A DNA stretch of 64,000 nucleotides, from assembly GCA_900545715.1 (NCBI GenBank), contig URAJ01000006.1:29545-93544 (forward strand), given 5' to 3'. The notes beneath the pieces are model-generated. The model saw nothing but the letters and a program-made list of their open reading frames with translations, was not told the origin of the DNA and made no database searches. The translations under genes were made by a program, and so were the position numbers. The first letter of the stretch is position 1; the number at the start of each line of letters is the position of its first letter. Below are positions 9,683 through 18,635 of this stretch, one piece after another. The stretch comes from an uncultured Opitutales bacterium (GTDB lineage: Bacteria; Verrucomicrobiota; Verrucomicrobiia; Opitutales; Intestinicryptomonadaceae).

Positions 9683-11296
9683 ATGAAAACAATCCAACTC
9701 ATCCGCCCTTCCGCCTTTTGTTTAATGGCGTTAACTTTTATATCTTCCGCCTACTCGGCAGATAAATATTTTGGGAATAGTTCTGCAATTTTTATAAGCG
9801 ACAAAGCATGGTATTCGGACGAAGCGCTAACGCAACCGACTACGCACCCAATCGGCAAAGAAGATACTGCAATTTTCTATAAAACAAAAGGGAGTGCTAC
9901 ATATGCCCCAACATCGTGGGTGACGCAAGTAGACACATATGTGGGCAATGTCATATCTTCCGGCGATAATGGAATAATAAATTTAGGGAAAGAAGTTTTA
10001 AATCAAGGAGTTCCCGTAAATTTTCAAATATATAATACGTTGTCTGTACAAATATGCGACGAAGCCGGCACAATGACTTTTGGAACTTCTTTCGACGATA
10101 TAGAGGGTACGGCGGCGGTTGAGCTTACAATCGGCAATATCGACGTCGGAACGCAAGTTTACGGCGGAAGAACTTACGATTCATATCGCACAACTTCATT
10201 GAGCTTCTCATACGGGGATTCGAGGCTAACGAATTCGCTAATCAACGTAATCGGAGACGTCAACTTGGGAGGCTGCGGAGTGAGCGGCGCAAATGACGCG
10301 GCACTCCTATATCTTACGGTTGATAAAATGGCGGTTAAGGGGATTATGAATATAAAACGAAACGGGTGGGGGTATTCCAACGTGACGTTTAACAAGGCAG
10401 GCGTTCTCGAATTGGGCGGGCTCGTGGCAGAAAATAGAGACGGAGACTTTACAATAGCAAACGGCTCAGGCGGATCATTTACGTCGGAAATAGTTTTTAA
10501 AAATGCGCTTGGCATAGACTATCAATACATTGGCGCGATAGTTGACGACGGAAATAATCGACCGGATATATCCGCCATAAATGCAACAATGAATGTGACA
10601 ATGGACGGCGAAGGAACACAGAGAATATATCAAGCTATACAAACCAAAACCAATATACAAGGGCGCATGAGCGGGACGTACACTGTGAAAAACGGCCGGC
10701 TTTTTATGGATAATTCTCGGATAGCTGCGGATTATAGATTGGCGACATTGTCGCTGGAAGGCGGCAAATTTGGAGCCGGGCACTATGATTCTTTGCAGGT
10801 AGGGACTGCATATTTTAAGACTGCGAATTTTGTGAGCGGCGGATTTGCGTACGAAAATTTTGCGAACCATAACCCAATGGAGACGGAAGTAGGCGATAAA
10901 ATAATAATAACCGAAACCTTCACAAAAGCGGCCGGGAGCGGAAAAATAGCAGTAGATTTTTCCGACGCAAGCGGTAATGCCCTGAACTTGGGGAATTATA
11001 CTTTGGCAGAAAGCGCCGATTCAGTTGAATATTGGGCGGAAATACTGACAGCCGGCGAACTTTCGGGCTTCAATCTCGACACGCTGTTAAGCGACGGCGC
11101 GTACGACGCGAACGCCGACTTTTACGCCGAGGGTATAGAAAACGGGATTGTGGTGTTCAAATGGGTGGAATCGCTGGACAGCGGATATTCGCTGCAAGTT
11201 GGGTTTGCGCAAGTTCCTGAACCTGCGGAGGCGGTCGCGCTGGGTGGTTTACTCGCACTTGTTTACGCTAGAATGAGGTCTAAAAGGCGCAGGTAG
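9683..11296 (+). CDS. PEP-CTERM sorting-domain protein 1
   Basis: A 537-residue exported protein. The ATG at 9683 gives a clean signal peptide (hydrophobic, ending SSAYSA at about residue 26); the frame is open further upstream but would bury that signal. The body is a repetitive beta-rich, Gly/Asn/Thr-rich region of the autotransporter-like type. The C-terminus has the PEP-CTERM tripartite signal: VPEPAEA, a hydrophobic segment, then a basic tail MRSKRRR. Such proteins are cleaved and sorted to the surface by an exosortase, which is not in this window. Function beyond surface or matrix location is unknown. Two similar genes lie at 18636 and 58706. Confidence 0.85.
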   Translation: MKTIQLIRPSAFCLMALTFISSAYSADKYFGNSSAIFISDKAWYSDEALTQPTTHPIGKEDTAIFYKTKGSATYAPTSWVTQVDTYVGNVISSGDNGIINLGKEVLNQGVPVNFQIYNTLSVQICDEAGTMTFGTSFDDIEGTAAVELTIGNIDVGTQVYGGRTYDSYRTTSLSFSYGDSRLTNSLINVIGDVNLGGCGVSGANDAALLYLTVDKMAVKGIMNIKRNGWGYSNVTFNKAGVLELGGLVAENRDGDFTIANGSGGSFTSEIVFKNALGIDYQYIGAIVDDGNNRPDISAINATMNVTMDGEGTQRIYQAIQTKTNIQGRMSGTYTVKNGRLFMDNSRIAADYRLATLSLEGGKFGAGHYDSLQVGTAYFKTANFVSGGFAYENFANHNPMETEVGDKIIITETFTKAAGSGKIAVDFSDASGNALNLGNYTLAESADSVEYWAEILTAGELSGFNLDTLLSDGAYDANADFYAEGIENGIVVFKWVESLDSGYSLQVGFAQVPEPAEAVALGGLLALVYARMRSKRRR

Positions 11297-11325
11297 CCCT
11301 GAAAAAGTCGCAGTTTGGCATAATA

Positions 11326-11359
11326 AAAAACCTCCGCTTCTTATGGGGCGGGGGTTTTT
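11326..11359. terminator. Bidirectional terminator
   Basis: A 12-bp stem (AAAAACCTCCGC with GCGGGGGTTTTT, one wobble) around a 10-base loop, flanked by A and T runs. It sits between the convergent PEP-CTERM gene 1 and the DUF4838 gene and can serve both strands. Confidence 0.85.
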
Positions 11360-11426
11360 GTAGATGCTTGCAATAAACTGGGCAGTTTCGTAAATTTGAT
11401 TCTGCTTCTTTATAAATGTTTTTATT

Positions 11427-13868
11427 TTATGGAATGATTTTTAGCGAAAGGTCGTCCACAAATAGGAAATCTCCTCCTTTCATTCGGCTTGCAAATAGGC
11501 TAACCATTGCAGAGTCGGCATTCTCTGGGGCCATAGCCGCGCAGATAAATTTAAGGAATTTATCGCCTTCCGAGACGTTAAAGAGCGAGGACTTGCGCCC
11601 TAAATACTTTCCGCCTTTATCGAAAAATACAATTGTGGCGTAGCAGGCGGTACCGGGAGTTATTCGTCCGCAGTAGTATCCTTCAAAAACAAATATTTCT
11701 CCCGGATTTGCTTTTAGGCTCTTTGAAATTGCGGAGTTTTCGCACATGACAAACTCAGCACCGTATTTTCCCGTTCGAGCGGCGCGTTTTGATATTTTCA
11801 TCTTTGCGCCGTCGTAGTCGCACTCAAACAATATCCATTTCTCTTTTGGGAAGATTTGCTCATCTGCACCGTTCATGCCTACATTTTCAAAACCGCCGTC
11901 CCCGCCAAATGCGTCGGCGCAATTTTTTATATTTGCAGCCGATGCTATCTTTATTTCTTCCTCTGTAAAAATACCGCTAATCTCGCGTTTACCTACGCCT
12001 TTTGACAACAAATATTGGGCAGCCTGTATGGAAGGATTCAGGTTGTCTGTAAATAAAAGCTCCGTAAACATTGCAGCGGGGTAGGCGCCGCCAGTTTCGC
12101 ATGCTTTTAGTGCGTCGCGCTTTTTGTCCGATAGGGCGCGAAGTTCGGACATTAGCGACATTATCTCTTGCGCAGGTGCGCGTGAGTTTAGACGGTAAAA
12201 AATTTTCTTTTTTAGCCGGTACTCGCTATTGCACAATTTGCCGAAATTGAATGCGAGTTCGAGAGACTCCACCCGCTTTAAATATTTTTTATTTCCCGAG
12301 GTGGCGGCCGATATTTTTGCAAGCCTCAATGAATTTTCCATTCCTGAAATGTCGCATTCGTCGAAAATTTCAGCGGAACTTTCAAGCTTGAATAGCCCAA
12401 GCCACCTCGCGGAGTCGCCGTGCGCGGCTCTCTTTGCAAATTGCGCGTTTTGGGCGGTATCGAAGAAATCTTTAACGTATTTTCCTGCCGCGCCGTAAAA
12501 ATTCTTATAAAATTCTTCTCCCGCAATTTTCGCGGCATCGGGGTCTTCGGGGTTTTCAAGCGCGGCAAAAATCTCCGCGCATTTTTTTGCGTCGTATGCA
12601 TATACAGGGTTCAATTCCGCATAGTATGCCCTCGCTCCAGCCTTGTGCGCACGCGCAATTCCTTCGGCAATCGCAGGGCCTATTTCCCTCGGGAAGGGAT
12701 AGGGCGAGCCGTAGGCGTAGTCGTATATGCCAAAAGTTTTTGCAGTTTTTCCCCAGGCGTCGAGCGTCTTGAAATCGAGTTCTTTGTATTTTGCATCAAA
12801 GTAGTTCGCGCGGTCTGTCGTAAAGTACGGAACGAGGTTTTCCGGAAGCGTGAATGATGGGGGATTTTCGCACGCCAAGTATGCAATGCAGCCAACGAGC
12901 TTTGATGGGTGCTTTTGTGCAATTAGTTTTGCGGACTTTGCCGAAAATTCAAATACTGCGTTCGAGTAGTCGGGAAATCCCCTAAAATATCCTCTTTTGC
13001 GCGAAAGAGTCTGCGGGCGTTCGTCAAACTCGGAAAAATCGTCTATTCCTACCGAAAACATTTTGGCTTTCGGATATTCTAAAAAATATTCGTCCGCTTT
13101 TTTCGCGGCTTGTGCAGCCGCGGCGGGGTTTAGAATGTCATATTGTGCAAGATACTTTATTGAGCCGTCGGTGTTGCGCGCCAAAATTTCCGGATGTTTG
13201 CGCCTGAATTCTCCGTCAAAAATATTTTTTAAGTTGTGCGAGAAATTGCCGCCTATTGAATGTGCCCCGTTTAGTTTCAGCCATTTATCGACTTCTCCCC
13301 TGCGCTTGGCGTCTTTTGTGGGCGCGTAAAATCCTATCGAAAAAAATGCGTCTTTAAATTCGGACTCTCCGTCGGGGATACTCAGGCTTTTCTTTTTTTC
13401 AAAGTGTGTGCCAAGCTCGCCGGGAGCGTAAAATCTCATTCCGCAAAATTTTCGCAGAAAGATTCCTACGGCATTCATTGCGCGGCTTTCATCGGGGTAT
13501 TCTATTTCTATATTTCCGGAATCCGACTTTATCCTTATTGACGACAGCTCTTGCGGAGGCTGGGAGGTTGCGCATTTCTTAAAAAAAATTTTTGTTTTAG
13601 GCCGCGAGTTGCCGTCAAAAAAAGAGACTTTTATATTTCCGCCGCAAGCAAGCTTGGCAAGCTCTCGAGCAAGGGTATTTGCCGCCTCGGCGTCGGCTTT
13701 GTGCACGTTTTGGGGAAGGATTATTTCCATCTCGCAGGAGCCGTTCTCGATTATATGTGTGTCCCCAAAAAGGTTTATGCAGGGAGTTGTAGCGGAGAGC
13801 GCAAGAATGCATATCGCGGCAAGTGCGCGCTTTCCCTTTATATGATTTTTAGCAAAAGCATTCTTCAA
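11427..13868 (-). CDS. Secreted DUF4838-family glycosidase-like protein
   Basis: Large exported protein resembling DUF4838, a family related to alpha-glucuronidase-type glycoside hydrolases. Supporting segments in order: an N-terminal alpha-glucuronidase-like domain (RAMNAVGIFLRKFCGMRFYA), HPEILARNTDGS, FLEYPKAKMFSVGIDDFSEF, and a C-terminal beta-sandwich carbohydrate-binding-like region. The activity is not proven. The frame stays open to an ATG at 14141 overlapping the upstream gene (ATGA), but the 91 extra residues look like translated noncoding DNA and would bury the signal peptide. A TTG at 13868 gives 813 residues starting with a good signal peptide (GKRALAAICILALSATTPC). The start is therefore uncertain. 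Confidence 0.7.
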   Translation of the reverse strand: MKNAFAKNHIKGKRALAAICILALSATTPCINLFGDTHIIENGSCEMEIILPQNVHKADAEAANTLARELAKLACGGNIKVSFFDGNSRPKTKIFFKKCATSQPPQELSSIRIKSDSGNIEIEYPDESRAMNAVGIFLRKFCGMRFYAPGELGTHFEKKKSLSIPDGESEFKDAFFSIGFYAPTKDAKRRGEVDKWLKLNGAHSIGGNFSHNLKNIFDGEFRRKHPEILARNTDGSIKYLAQYDILNPAAAAQAAKKADEYFLEYPKAKMFSVGIDDFSEFDERPQTLSRKRGYFRGFPDYSNAVFEFSAKSAKLIAQKHPSKLVGCIAYLACENPPSFTLPENLVPYFTTDRANYFDAKYKELDFKTLDAWGKTAKTFGIYDYAYGSPYPFPREIGPAIAEGIARAHKAGARAYYAELNPVYAYDAKKCAEIFAALENPEDPDAAKIAGEEFYKNFYGAAGKYVKDFFDTAQNAQFAKRAAHGDSARWLGLFKLESSAEIFDECDISGMENSLRLAKISAATSGNKKYLKRVESLELAFNFGKLCNSEYRLKKKIFYRLNSRAPAQEIMSLMSELRALSDKKRDALKACETGGAYPAAMFTELLFTDNLNPSIQAAQYLLSKGVGKREISGIFTEEEIKIASAANIKNCADAFGGDGGFENVGMNGADEQIFPKEKWILFECDYDGAKMKISKRAARTGKYGAEFVMCENSAISKSLKANPGEIFVFEGYYCGRITPGTACYATIVFFDKGGKYLGRKSSLFNVSEGDKFLKFICAAMAPENADSAMVSLFASRMKGGDFLFVDDLSLKIIP

Positions 13869-14137
13869 TAAATAGAGAATAAAATTCTGAAATTTTAGAG
13901 CCGCCGCGCAAACAACCTTCAAAAAAACGGAAACATTGCGTAATTTTATAAGCCCGCAATGCCTCCAATATTTTCCGAACAAGCGCGCTATTATAAAAAT
14001 GCCGCGTTTCGCAGGCTTTTTATTTGCAGTGGGCGCGCCTCCTAAATTGCTGTAACCCGTTTTAGATATGTTATTGCGGCAACCGCCTGGAAGTCCGAGC
14101 GAATTTATGCGTTTTTGCAATTCTTTGCCAAAAAGCG

Positions 14138-15013
14138 TCATTTCAGAAATGGGAAGTAATTCGTTTTTATCATGTCAATCCAAATGCGGGTTTTACCTTC
14201 CTGCGTAAATATGCCAGATTCTTCCGCATCAATTCCCGTATTTAACAAGCCGTCCAAAGCCGACTGGCTTTCGATTCCGCGCGTCATTTTTTCCACGTAT
14301 TCGGCTGGCGTTTCGCGTATTTTGACAAATGTCTTTCCGCTTTTTTTCAAAATCGACTCGTGGATTTTTATAAGTTTAAGGGGATTGCAGGCAAGCCTCT
14401 TGCGGAAAATTTTGCAGCCTTTTGGGGAAGAAAGCCCCATCGGGGTAGGGTTGCCGTCGGTTATCCAGCGGACTGATTCAGTGTCTTGTGAATATATGCT
14501 CGAGGAAACTATATAAGTGTTGCTGAACGGCACAAAGGTGACATCGAGCCGCTCTTTTGCGTCCGCCGAGTCAAAGAATGTGGATTTTGCCGACACTTCG
14601 CCGCCAAAATGAACCGTGAAGGCTCCGCTTTTTTTAAACCCGAGTACTTCTATTTTACGTTTGAGCTTAATCATGGACGGCTCGCAGCTCCATGCGGATT
14701 CTGCGGGCGTGTATTTGCCAAACGGCGGAAGGCCCGATACGCTTGCTGCGCATATTTGAAGCCAATATATAAATGTCTCAACGAGAATGTATGTGAGCGC
14801 GCCCGCAATCGCGAGATCTACAAAGCTTTCGTCTGTAAAAAAATATTTCTTGGCGGCAAGCGCAAGCGCCAGGGAAAAAAATGCGAATCTAATCCATCTG
14901 CGGAGCGTCCGAATCCATGGTTGCAACGGAAACGAGTCCGCGAGAAATCCTGCCGCGACAAACGCCACAAACAATACGATAGACAATGTAAGTATCCAGG
15001 ATTCCGTTCCCAT
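14138..15013 (-). CDS. Membrane protein of unknown function
   Basis: A 291-residue protein with about three membrane helices in the first 95 residues (starting ILTLSIVLFVAFVAAGFLA, then AFFSLALALAA and DLAIAGALTYILVETFIYWL), followed by a soluble region of about 190 residues without a recognisable domain. The stop overlaps an upstream ATG of the DUF4838 frame (ATGA), and the two genes point the same way, so they may form a unit. A strong terminator separates it from dnaN upstream, so it must have its own promoter in 15014-15040 or depend on read-through. The soluble part contains segments that resemble nothing I can name. Confidence 0.6.
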   Translation of the reverse strand: MGTESWILTLSIVLFVAFVAAGFLADSFPLQPWIRTLRRWIRFAFFSLALALAAKKYFFTDESFVDLAIAGALTYILVETFIYWLQICAASVSGLPPFGKYTPAESAWSCEPSMIKLKRKIEVLGFKKSGAFTVHFGGEVSAKSTFFDSADAKERLDVTFVPFSNTYIVSSSIYSQDTESVRWITDGNPTPMGLSSPKGCKIFRKRLACNPLKLIKIHESILKKSGKTFVKIRETPAEYVEKMTRGIESQSALDGLLNTGIDAEESGIFTQEGKTRIWIDMIKTNYFPFLK

Positions 15014-15037
15014 ATTTTATTATCGCTGTGCCGAGTT

Positions 15038-15071
15038 AAAACAAAAGCGCGTTCTGCTTGGAACGCGCTTT
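15038..15071 (-). terminator. Rho-independent terminator of dnaN
   Basis: A perfect 11-bp stem (AAAGCGCGTTC with GAACGCGCTTT) with a 6-base loop, followed on the minus strand by TTTTGTTTT. It lies 17 bases past the dnaN stop. Confidence 0.88.
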
Positions 15072-15088
15072 GCCGAAATTTTTTTGCG

Positions 15089-16219
15089 CTAAATTCTAAG
15101 CGGCATTACGACGCATAGGAAGTTGTCGAGCGTCTTAAATACGCCCGGGCTCATCTCGTCTTTGAATTCAAAGAACACTTCGTCTTTCGTCAGGTTGCGC
15201 AGCGGGCTTAGCAGAAATTCGGGGTTGAAGCCAATTTTAACTTCCGGCCCAGTGTATTCCACTTCTATCGACACGTTAATTTCGCCAAACTCCGCGCTCT
15301 CACCGGATATTTCAAGGTGGTTGTCGGCGATTTTTAGCTTAACTGAATTTTGCTTGTCGTTTGTCATCAAAGCGGCGCGCTGCACTGCTTCGAGCATTAA
15401 CTCGCGCTCGACTTTTATGCGGTGTTCAGCTTCTTTGGGGATTACCTGCTTGTAGTTTGGATAGCTACCCTCGACGATTTTTGATACGAGGTATATGGAC
15501 CCCGTAAGACCGCTGCTTGAGGATTCTTCGCCGACTTCTATATCGAAGGCTACTTGCCTTTCGTTAAAGCTAATTTTAACCATCTTGCCCTGCGACAAGA
15601 GTTTTTCAAGCTCGGTGACGGTTTTCGCCGGAAGAATGATAGAGCCTTCGTCTTCGTGGTCTATATTCATATCGCGGGAAATCATTGCGAGCCTTCTTCC
15701 GTCGGTCGCTACGAGCGATAGTTTGCCTTCCGAGAAATTGAAGAATACGCTGTTTAAGATATACCTGTTTTCGTCCGTGCTTTGCGCGTATGACACGGAG
15801 CGCAGCATAAGGGCCATTTCCTGTGGCGGGAGCTCGTAAGAATGTTGGTCCACAAAATTCGGAAGGGCGGGAAAGTCTTCGGCTTTTAGCCCGTTGAACC
15901 GCTTAACTTCCGTGTCTCCGGAATGTATGCGCGCGGTTTGGCCGTCGGAGCTTTCGACTACCACCTCTTGACGCGGCATAGAATTTATGATTGCAGCGAG
16001 CTTTTTTACTGGAAGGGTTATATCGCCCGGTTCTTCGACTTCCGCCTTAATCGAGCATCTTATGCCGAGTTCAAGGTTGGTGGTCGTGAGCATTACGTTG
16101 CCGCCTTCCGCCTTAATAAGCACATTGTTCAGAACCGCCATCTGCGGTTTAGAGCTTACGACGTTTGTGACCTGTTTGAGGCCTGTCGAGAAGTGTTCCT
16201 TGCTGATTTTAAACTTCAT
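15089..16219 (-). CDS. dnaN: DNA polymerase III beta subunit (sliding clamp)
   Basis: Ring-shaped processivity clamp of the replicative polymerase. The 376 residues match the family (about 370) and show the three repeated clamp domains; [14 protein letters not shown] and [20 protein letters not shown] mark domains 1 and 3, and the C-terminus LCVVMPLRI corresponds to the conserved end that contributes to the hydrophobic cleft (family PMRL/PMRI type). It stands alone between hisI and a membrane protein gene, not in the classical dnaA-dnaN-recF order. One near-consensus DnaA-box-like sequence (16288-16296) upstream is not enough to suggest an origin. Confidence 0.96.
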   Translation of the reverse strand: MKFKISKEHFSTGLKQVTNVVSSKPQMAVLNNVLIKAEGGNVMLTTTNLELGIRCSIKAEVEEPGDITLPVKKLAAIINSMPRQEVVVESSDGQTARIHSGDTEVKRFNGLKAEDFPALPNFVDQHSYELPPQEMALMLRSVSYAQSTDENRYILNSVFFNFSEGKLSLVATDGRRLAMISRDMNIDHEDEGSIILPAKTVTELEKLLSQGKMVKISFNERQVAFDIEVGEESSSSGLTGSIYLVSKIVEGSYPNYKQVIPKEAEHRIKVERELMLEAVQRAALMTNDKQNSVKLKIADNHLEISGESAEFGEINVSIEVEYTGPEVKIGFNPEFLLSPLRNLTKDEVFFEFKDEMSPGVFKTLDNFLCVVMPLRI

Positions 16220-16347
16220 AATGGTGTTTCTGTTTTGCCCGGCGGCCGTTGACGCGGCGCCGTGCCATGGTATTCTTACGGGAATATATTGGATAAATTA
16301 AAGACTATATAATGCCGCCGCGCGCGAAAATCCAGAATATTTTTTGA

Positions 16348-16779
16348 TTATTGCGCGCCTTCGAGAAATTCGAGACCCTCAATTTTCCCGTCGGAGAATT
16401 TTATTCTGCGATAATAGCAGCCTCTGCGCGGTTTTCCCGACTTGTCTTTTGTGTGGCAAGAGCCTTTGCCCTTTAAGCGGACCTTGTAAACAATGGAGTT
16501 TTGTTCGCAATTTACGAGAATATCGACAATTTCGAGAAAGTCGCCGCTCGTTTTCCCCTTAATCCACAATTCGTTTCTCGATGTGCTCCAAAATGTTGCC
16601 ATGCCCTCTTTGACTGCCGTTTCGAGCGCGAGCTTATTTACGTATCCGACAATTAACACTTCGCCCGTATCGGCACATTGTGCGATTGCGGGAATGACGT
16701 CTTCTTTGCACTGGGCTATTTTTTTTAGTTTAGTGAAGTCGAGAGCCAGATTGAGACCTTCTTCTATTTCCTTACTCAT
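16348..16779 (-). CDS. hisI: Phosphoribosyl-AMP cyclohydrolase (HisI), variant acidic motif
   Basis: Third step of histidine synthesis: opens the adenine ring of phosphoribosyl-AMP in the cytoplasm. The 143 residues show the family core ATFWSTSRNELWIKGKTSGD (61-80). The three zinc-ligand cysteines are kept (Cys91, Cys108 in SCHT, Cys121 in GCYYRR). The usual acidic motif D-C-D-x-D, which binds Mg in studied enzymes, is here N-C-E-Q-N (90-94). An insert KDKSGKPRR between the last two cysteines is also longer than in the enterobacterial protein. There is no HisE domain. hisC lies 32 kb away, so histidine genes are scattered. Confidence 0.88.
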   Translation of the reverse strand: MSKEIEEGLNLALDFTKLKKIAQCKEDVIPAIAQCADTGEVLIVGYVNKLALETAVKEGMATFWSTSRNELWIKGKTSGDFLEIVDILVNCEQNSIVYKVRLKGKGSCHTKDKSGKPRRGCYYRRIKFSDGKIEGLEFLEGAQ

Positions 16780-16899
16780 ATTTGAATGATATTGCCTTTC
16801 CCGCGCGGATTTTCAACACAAATTTTTGCCCGGGCGCCGTATTTTCTTGCCGTATCGAAAGGCGAATGCGATAAATCTAAAAGTCTTGCGTAAATCGGA

Positions 16900-17127
16900 A
16901 TGTTTTGGAGAAAAAAACAGTTGAAAGTTTCATCTTCGGCGCGGAGCGTGCGCTCGAAAGATCCGCTCTACGAGTTCAAGAAGGCGACCCGCAAAGAGGT
17001 TGGAAGGTACGATATGCCCGGGGAGCTTTGGAAGGGCGTAAGGAAGCTTGTGCTTTTGGCGCTCCTGCTCGCGCTCTTTTGGTTCGCGCGCGAATGTTAT
17101 TTGGCGTGGAACATATTTGGAGGGTAG
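16900..17127 (+). CDS. Small single-pass membrane protein
   Basis: A 75-residue basic protein: a charged N-terminal part (KDPLYEFKKATRKEVGRYDM), then one hydrophobic helix at about residues 48-66 (KLVLLALLLALFWFA) and a short C-terminal end. Composition and one strong helix are those of a real small inner-membrane protein, and the codon use resembles its neighbours. An overlapping frame (16905-17147) has no such pattern. No homologue is recognised. It sits alone between the divergent hisI gene and fba. Confidence 0.55.
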   Translation: MFWRKKQLKVSSSARSVRSKDPLYEFKKATRKEVGRYDMPGELWKGVRKLVLLALLLALFWFARECYLAWNIFGG

Positions 17128-17341
17128 CGCCTACAATGTTTTTTTGAGTTGTGGCTAACTGTATAAGAGTCGGTAAATATTTTTTATGGGGCAATGTTTA
17201 TTGTGGCGCGGGTTGCCAACGTTGCCGCGATTCTTCGCAAGTGGGCAGTTTGGCATTAAAAGTCCTTTTTTTGCTTTTTTTTGTTGTATTTCATTAGCTC
17301 CGTGAAATAAAAGGTAGTTTCATTTTAACAAAAACAATATT

Positions 17342-18334
17342 ATGGTATCCTATAAAGAACTCGGTTTGGTCAATACGCGAGAGCTTTTCAAAAAAGCCAT
17401 CGCCGGCAAATACGCAATCCCTGCGTTTAACTTCAATAATATGGAGCAAATGCAGGCGATTATACAAGCTTGCGTCGAGCAGAAATCGCCCGTCATTTTG
17501 CAGGTTTCCAGCGGAGCCCGCAAATACGCCAATCAGACTCTCCTTCGCTACATGGCGCAAGGCGCTTGCGAATACGCAAAGGAACTCGGCTACAATATTC
17601 CGATTGTTCTGCACCTCGACCACGGCGACACTTTTGAACTCTGCAAATCCTGCGTGGACTACGGCTTCTCGTCCGTCATGATAGACGGCTCGGCGCATTC
17701 GTACGAGGACAATGTTGCGCTGACGAAAAAAGTCGTTGAATATGCGCATGAGCACGATGTCACCGTTGAAGGCGAACTCGGAGTTCTCGCCGGCATCGAA
17801 GACGAAGTTTCCCACGAGACACATTCGTACACCCGCCCCGAAGAAGTCGAAGACTTCGTAAGCAAGACTGGCGTGGATTCTTTGGCTATCTCCATAGGCA
17901 CTTCGCACGGAGCTTACAAGTTCAAGCCCGAACAGTGCACACGCGACGCCGACGGAAGGCTCGTTCCCCCGCCGCTTCGCTTCGACATTCTCGAAGAGAT
18001 TGAAAAGCGCATACCTGGGTTCCCGATTGTCTTGCACGGCTCCTCGTCAGTTCCGCAGCAGTATGTTGACATGATAAACAAGTACGGCGGAAAGCTCGAA
18101 GCCGCAGTCGGCATTCCCGAAGAGCAGCTTCGCAAGGCGGCGGAATCCGCAGTCTGCAAAATCAACATCGACTCCGACGGCAGACTGGCTATGACGGCAA
18201 AAGTGCGCGAAGTGTTCGCCACCAAGCCCGCTGAATTCGATCCCCGCAAGTATCTCGGCCCCGCCCGCGACGAGCTCAAAAAGCTCTACATGCACAAGGT
18301 CGTCAATGTTCTCGGTTCCGCCGGCAAGGCGTAA
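17342..18334 (+). CDS. fba: Fructose-bisphosphate aldolase, class II
   Basis: Zinc enzyme of glycolysis and gluconeogenesis that cleaves fructose 1,6-bisphosphate to two trioses. The 330 residues belong to the class IIB type. HLDHGD (91-96) holds the catalytic Asp93 and zinc ligand His94; EGELG (143-147) follows; His189 in TSHGAYK and the later LHGSSSVP supply the remaining metal and phosphate contacts. The gene stands alone, with about 200 bases before it and its own terminator. No Shine-Dalgarno is seen; the ATG follows an A/T-rich stretch. Confidence 0.97.
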   Translation: MVSYKELGLVNTRELFKKAIAGKYAIPAFNFNNMEQMQAIIQACVEQKSPVILQVSSGARKYANQTLLRYMAQGACEYAKELGYNIPIVLHLDHGDTFELCKSCVDYGFSSVMIDGSAHSYEDNVALTKKVVEYAHEHDVTVEGELGVLAGIEDEVSHETHSYTRPEEVEDFVSKTGVDSLAISIGTSHGAYKFKPEQCTRDADGRLVPPPLRFDILEEIEKRIPGFPIVLHGSSSVPQQYVDMINKYGGKLEAAVGIPEEQLRKAAESAVCKINIDSDGRLAMTAKVREVFATKPAEFDPRKYLGPARDELKKLYMHKVVNVLGSAGKA

Positions 18335-18364
18335 TTTGCGGAATAGGTTAAAGTTTATGCAAAG

Positions 18365-18395
18365 CCCGTTCGAGAAAAACTCGGACGGGTTTTTT
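18365..18395 (+). terminator. Rho-independent terminator of fba
   Basis: A 10-bp stem (CCCGTTCGAG with CTCGGACGGG, one wobble), an AAAAA loop and six T. Confidence 0.88.
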
Positions 18396-18565
18396 ATTTT
18401 ATAAATGCTTTTAGGAATATCTGAAATAACCGTATTTTTTTGCGGTTTTTCTTCAAATTTTATCAGAATTTTCAGATGGCGTGCCCGCCGCATATGCGAA
18501 GGAATATAATTCCCGCAAGCCAATAAAAGATTTTAAACTGTTTAAAAACATATTATTAATTTATC

Positions 18566-18593
18566 TTGAATATATAAAAAAATGTTTTAGATA
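18566..18593 (+). promoter_or_regulatory. Candidate promoter of PEP-CTERM gene 2
   Basis: TTGAAT (18566-18571), 16 bases, then TAGATA (18588-18593). Predicted transcription start near 18600 would leave a leader of about 36 bases, ending in GTAGGT before the ATG. Consensus match only. Confidence 0.35.
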
Positions 18594-18635
18594 TGAATCC
18601 ACTGAGACAGGATAACAAATAAATAATTTGTAGGT

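Noticed and set aside
16288..16296. DnaA-box-like sequence upstream of dnaN
   Set aside because: Single site with two mismatches; no cluster or AT-rich unwinding region.
17294..18037. A 247-codon minus-strand frame across fba
   Set aside because: Antisense shadow of a well-conserved enzyme gene.
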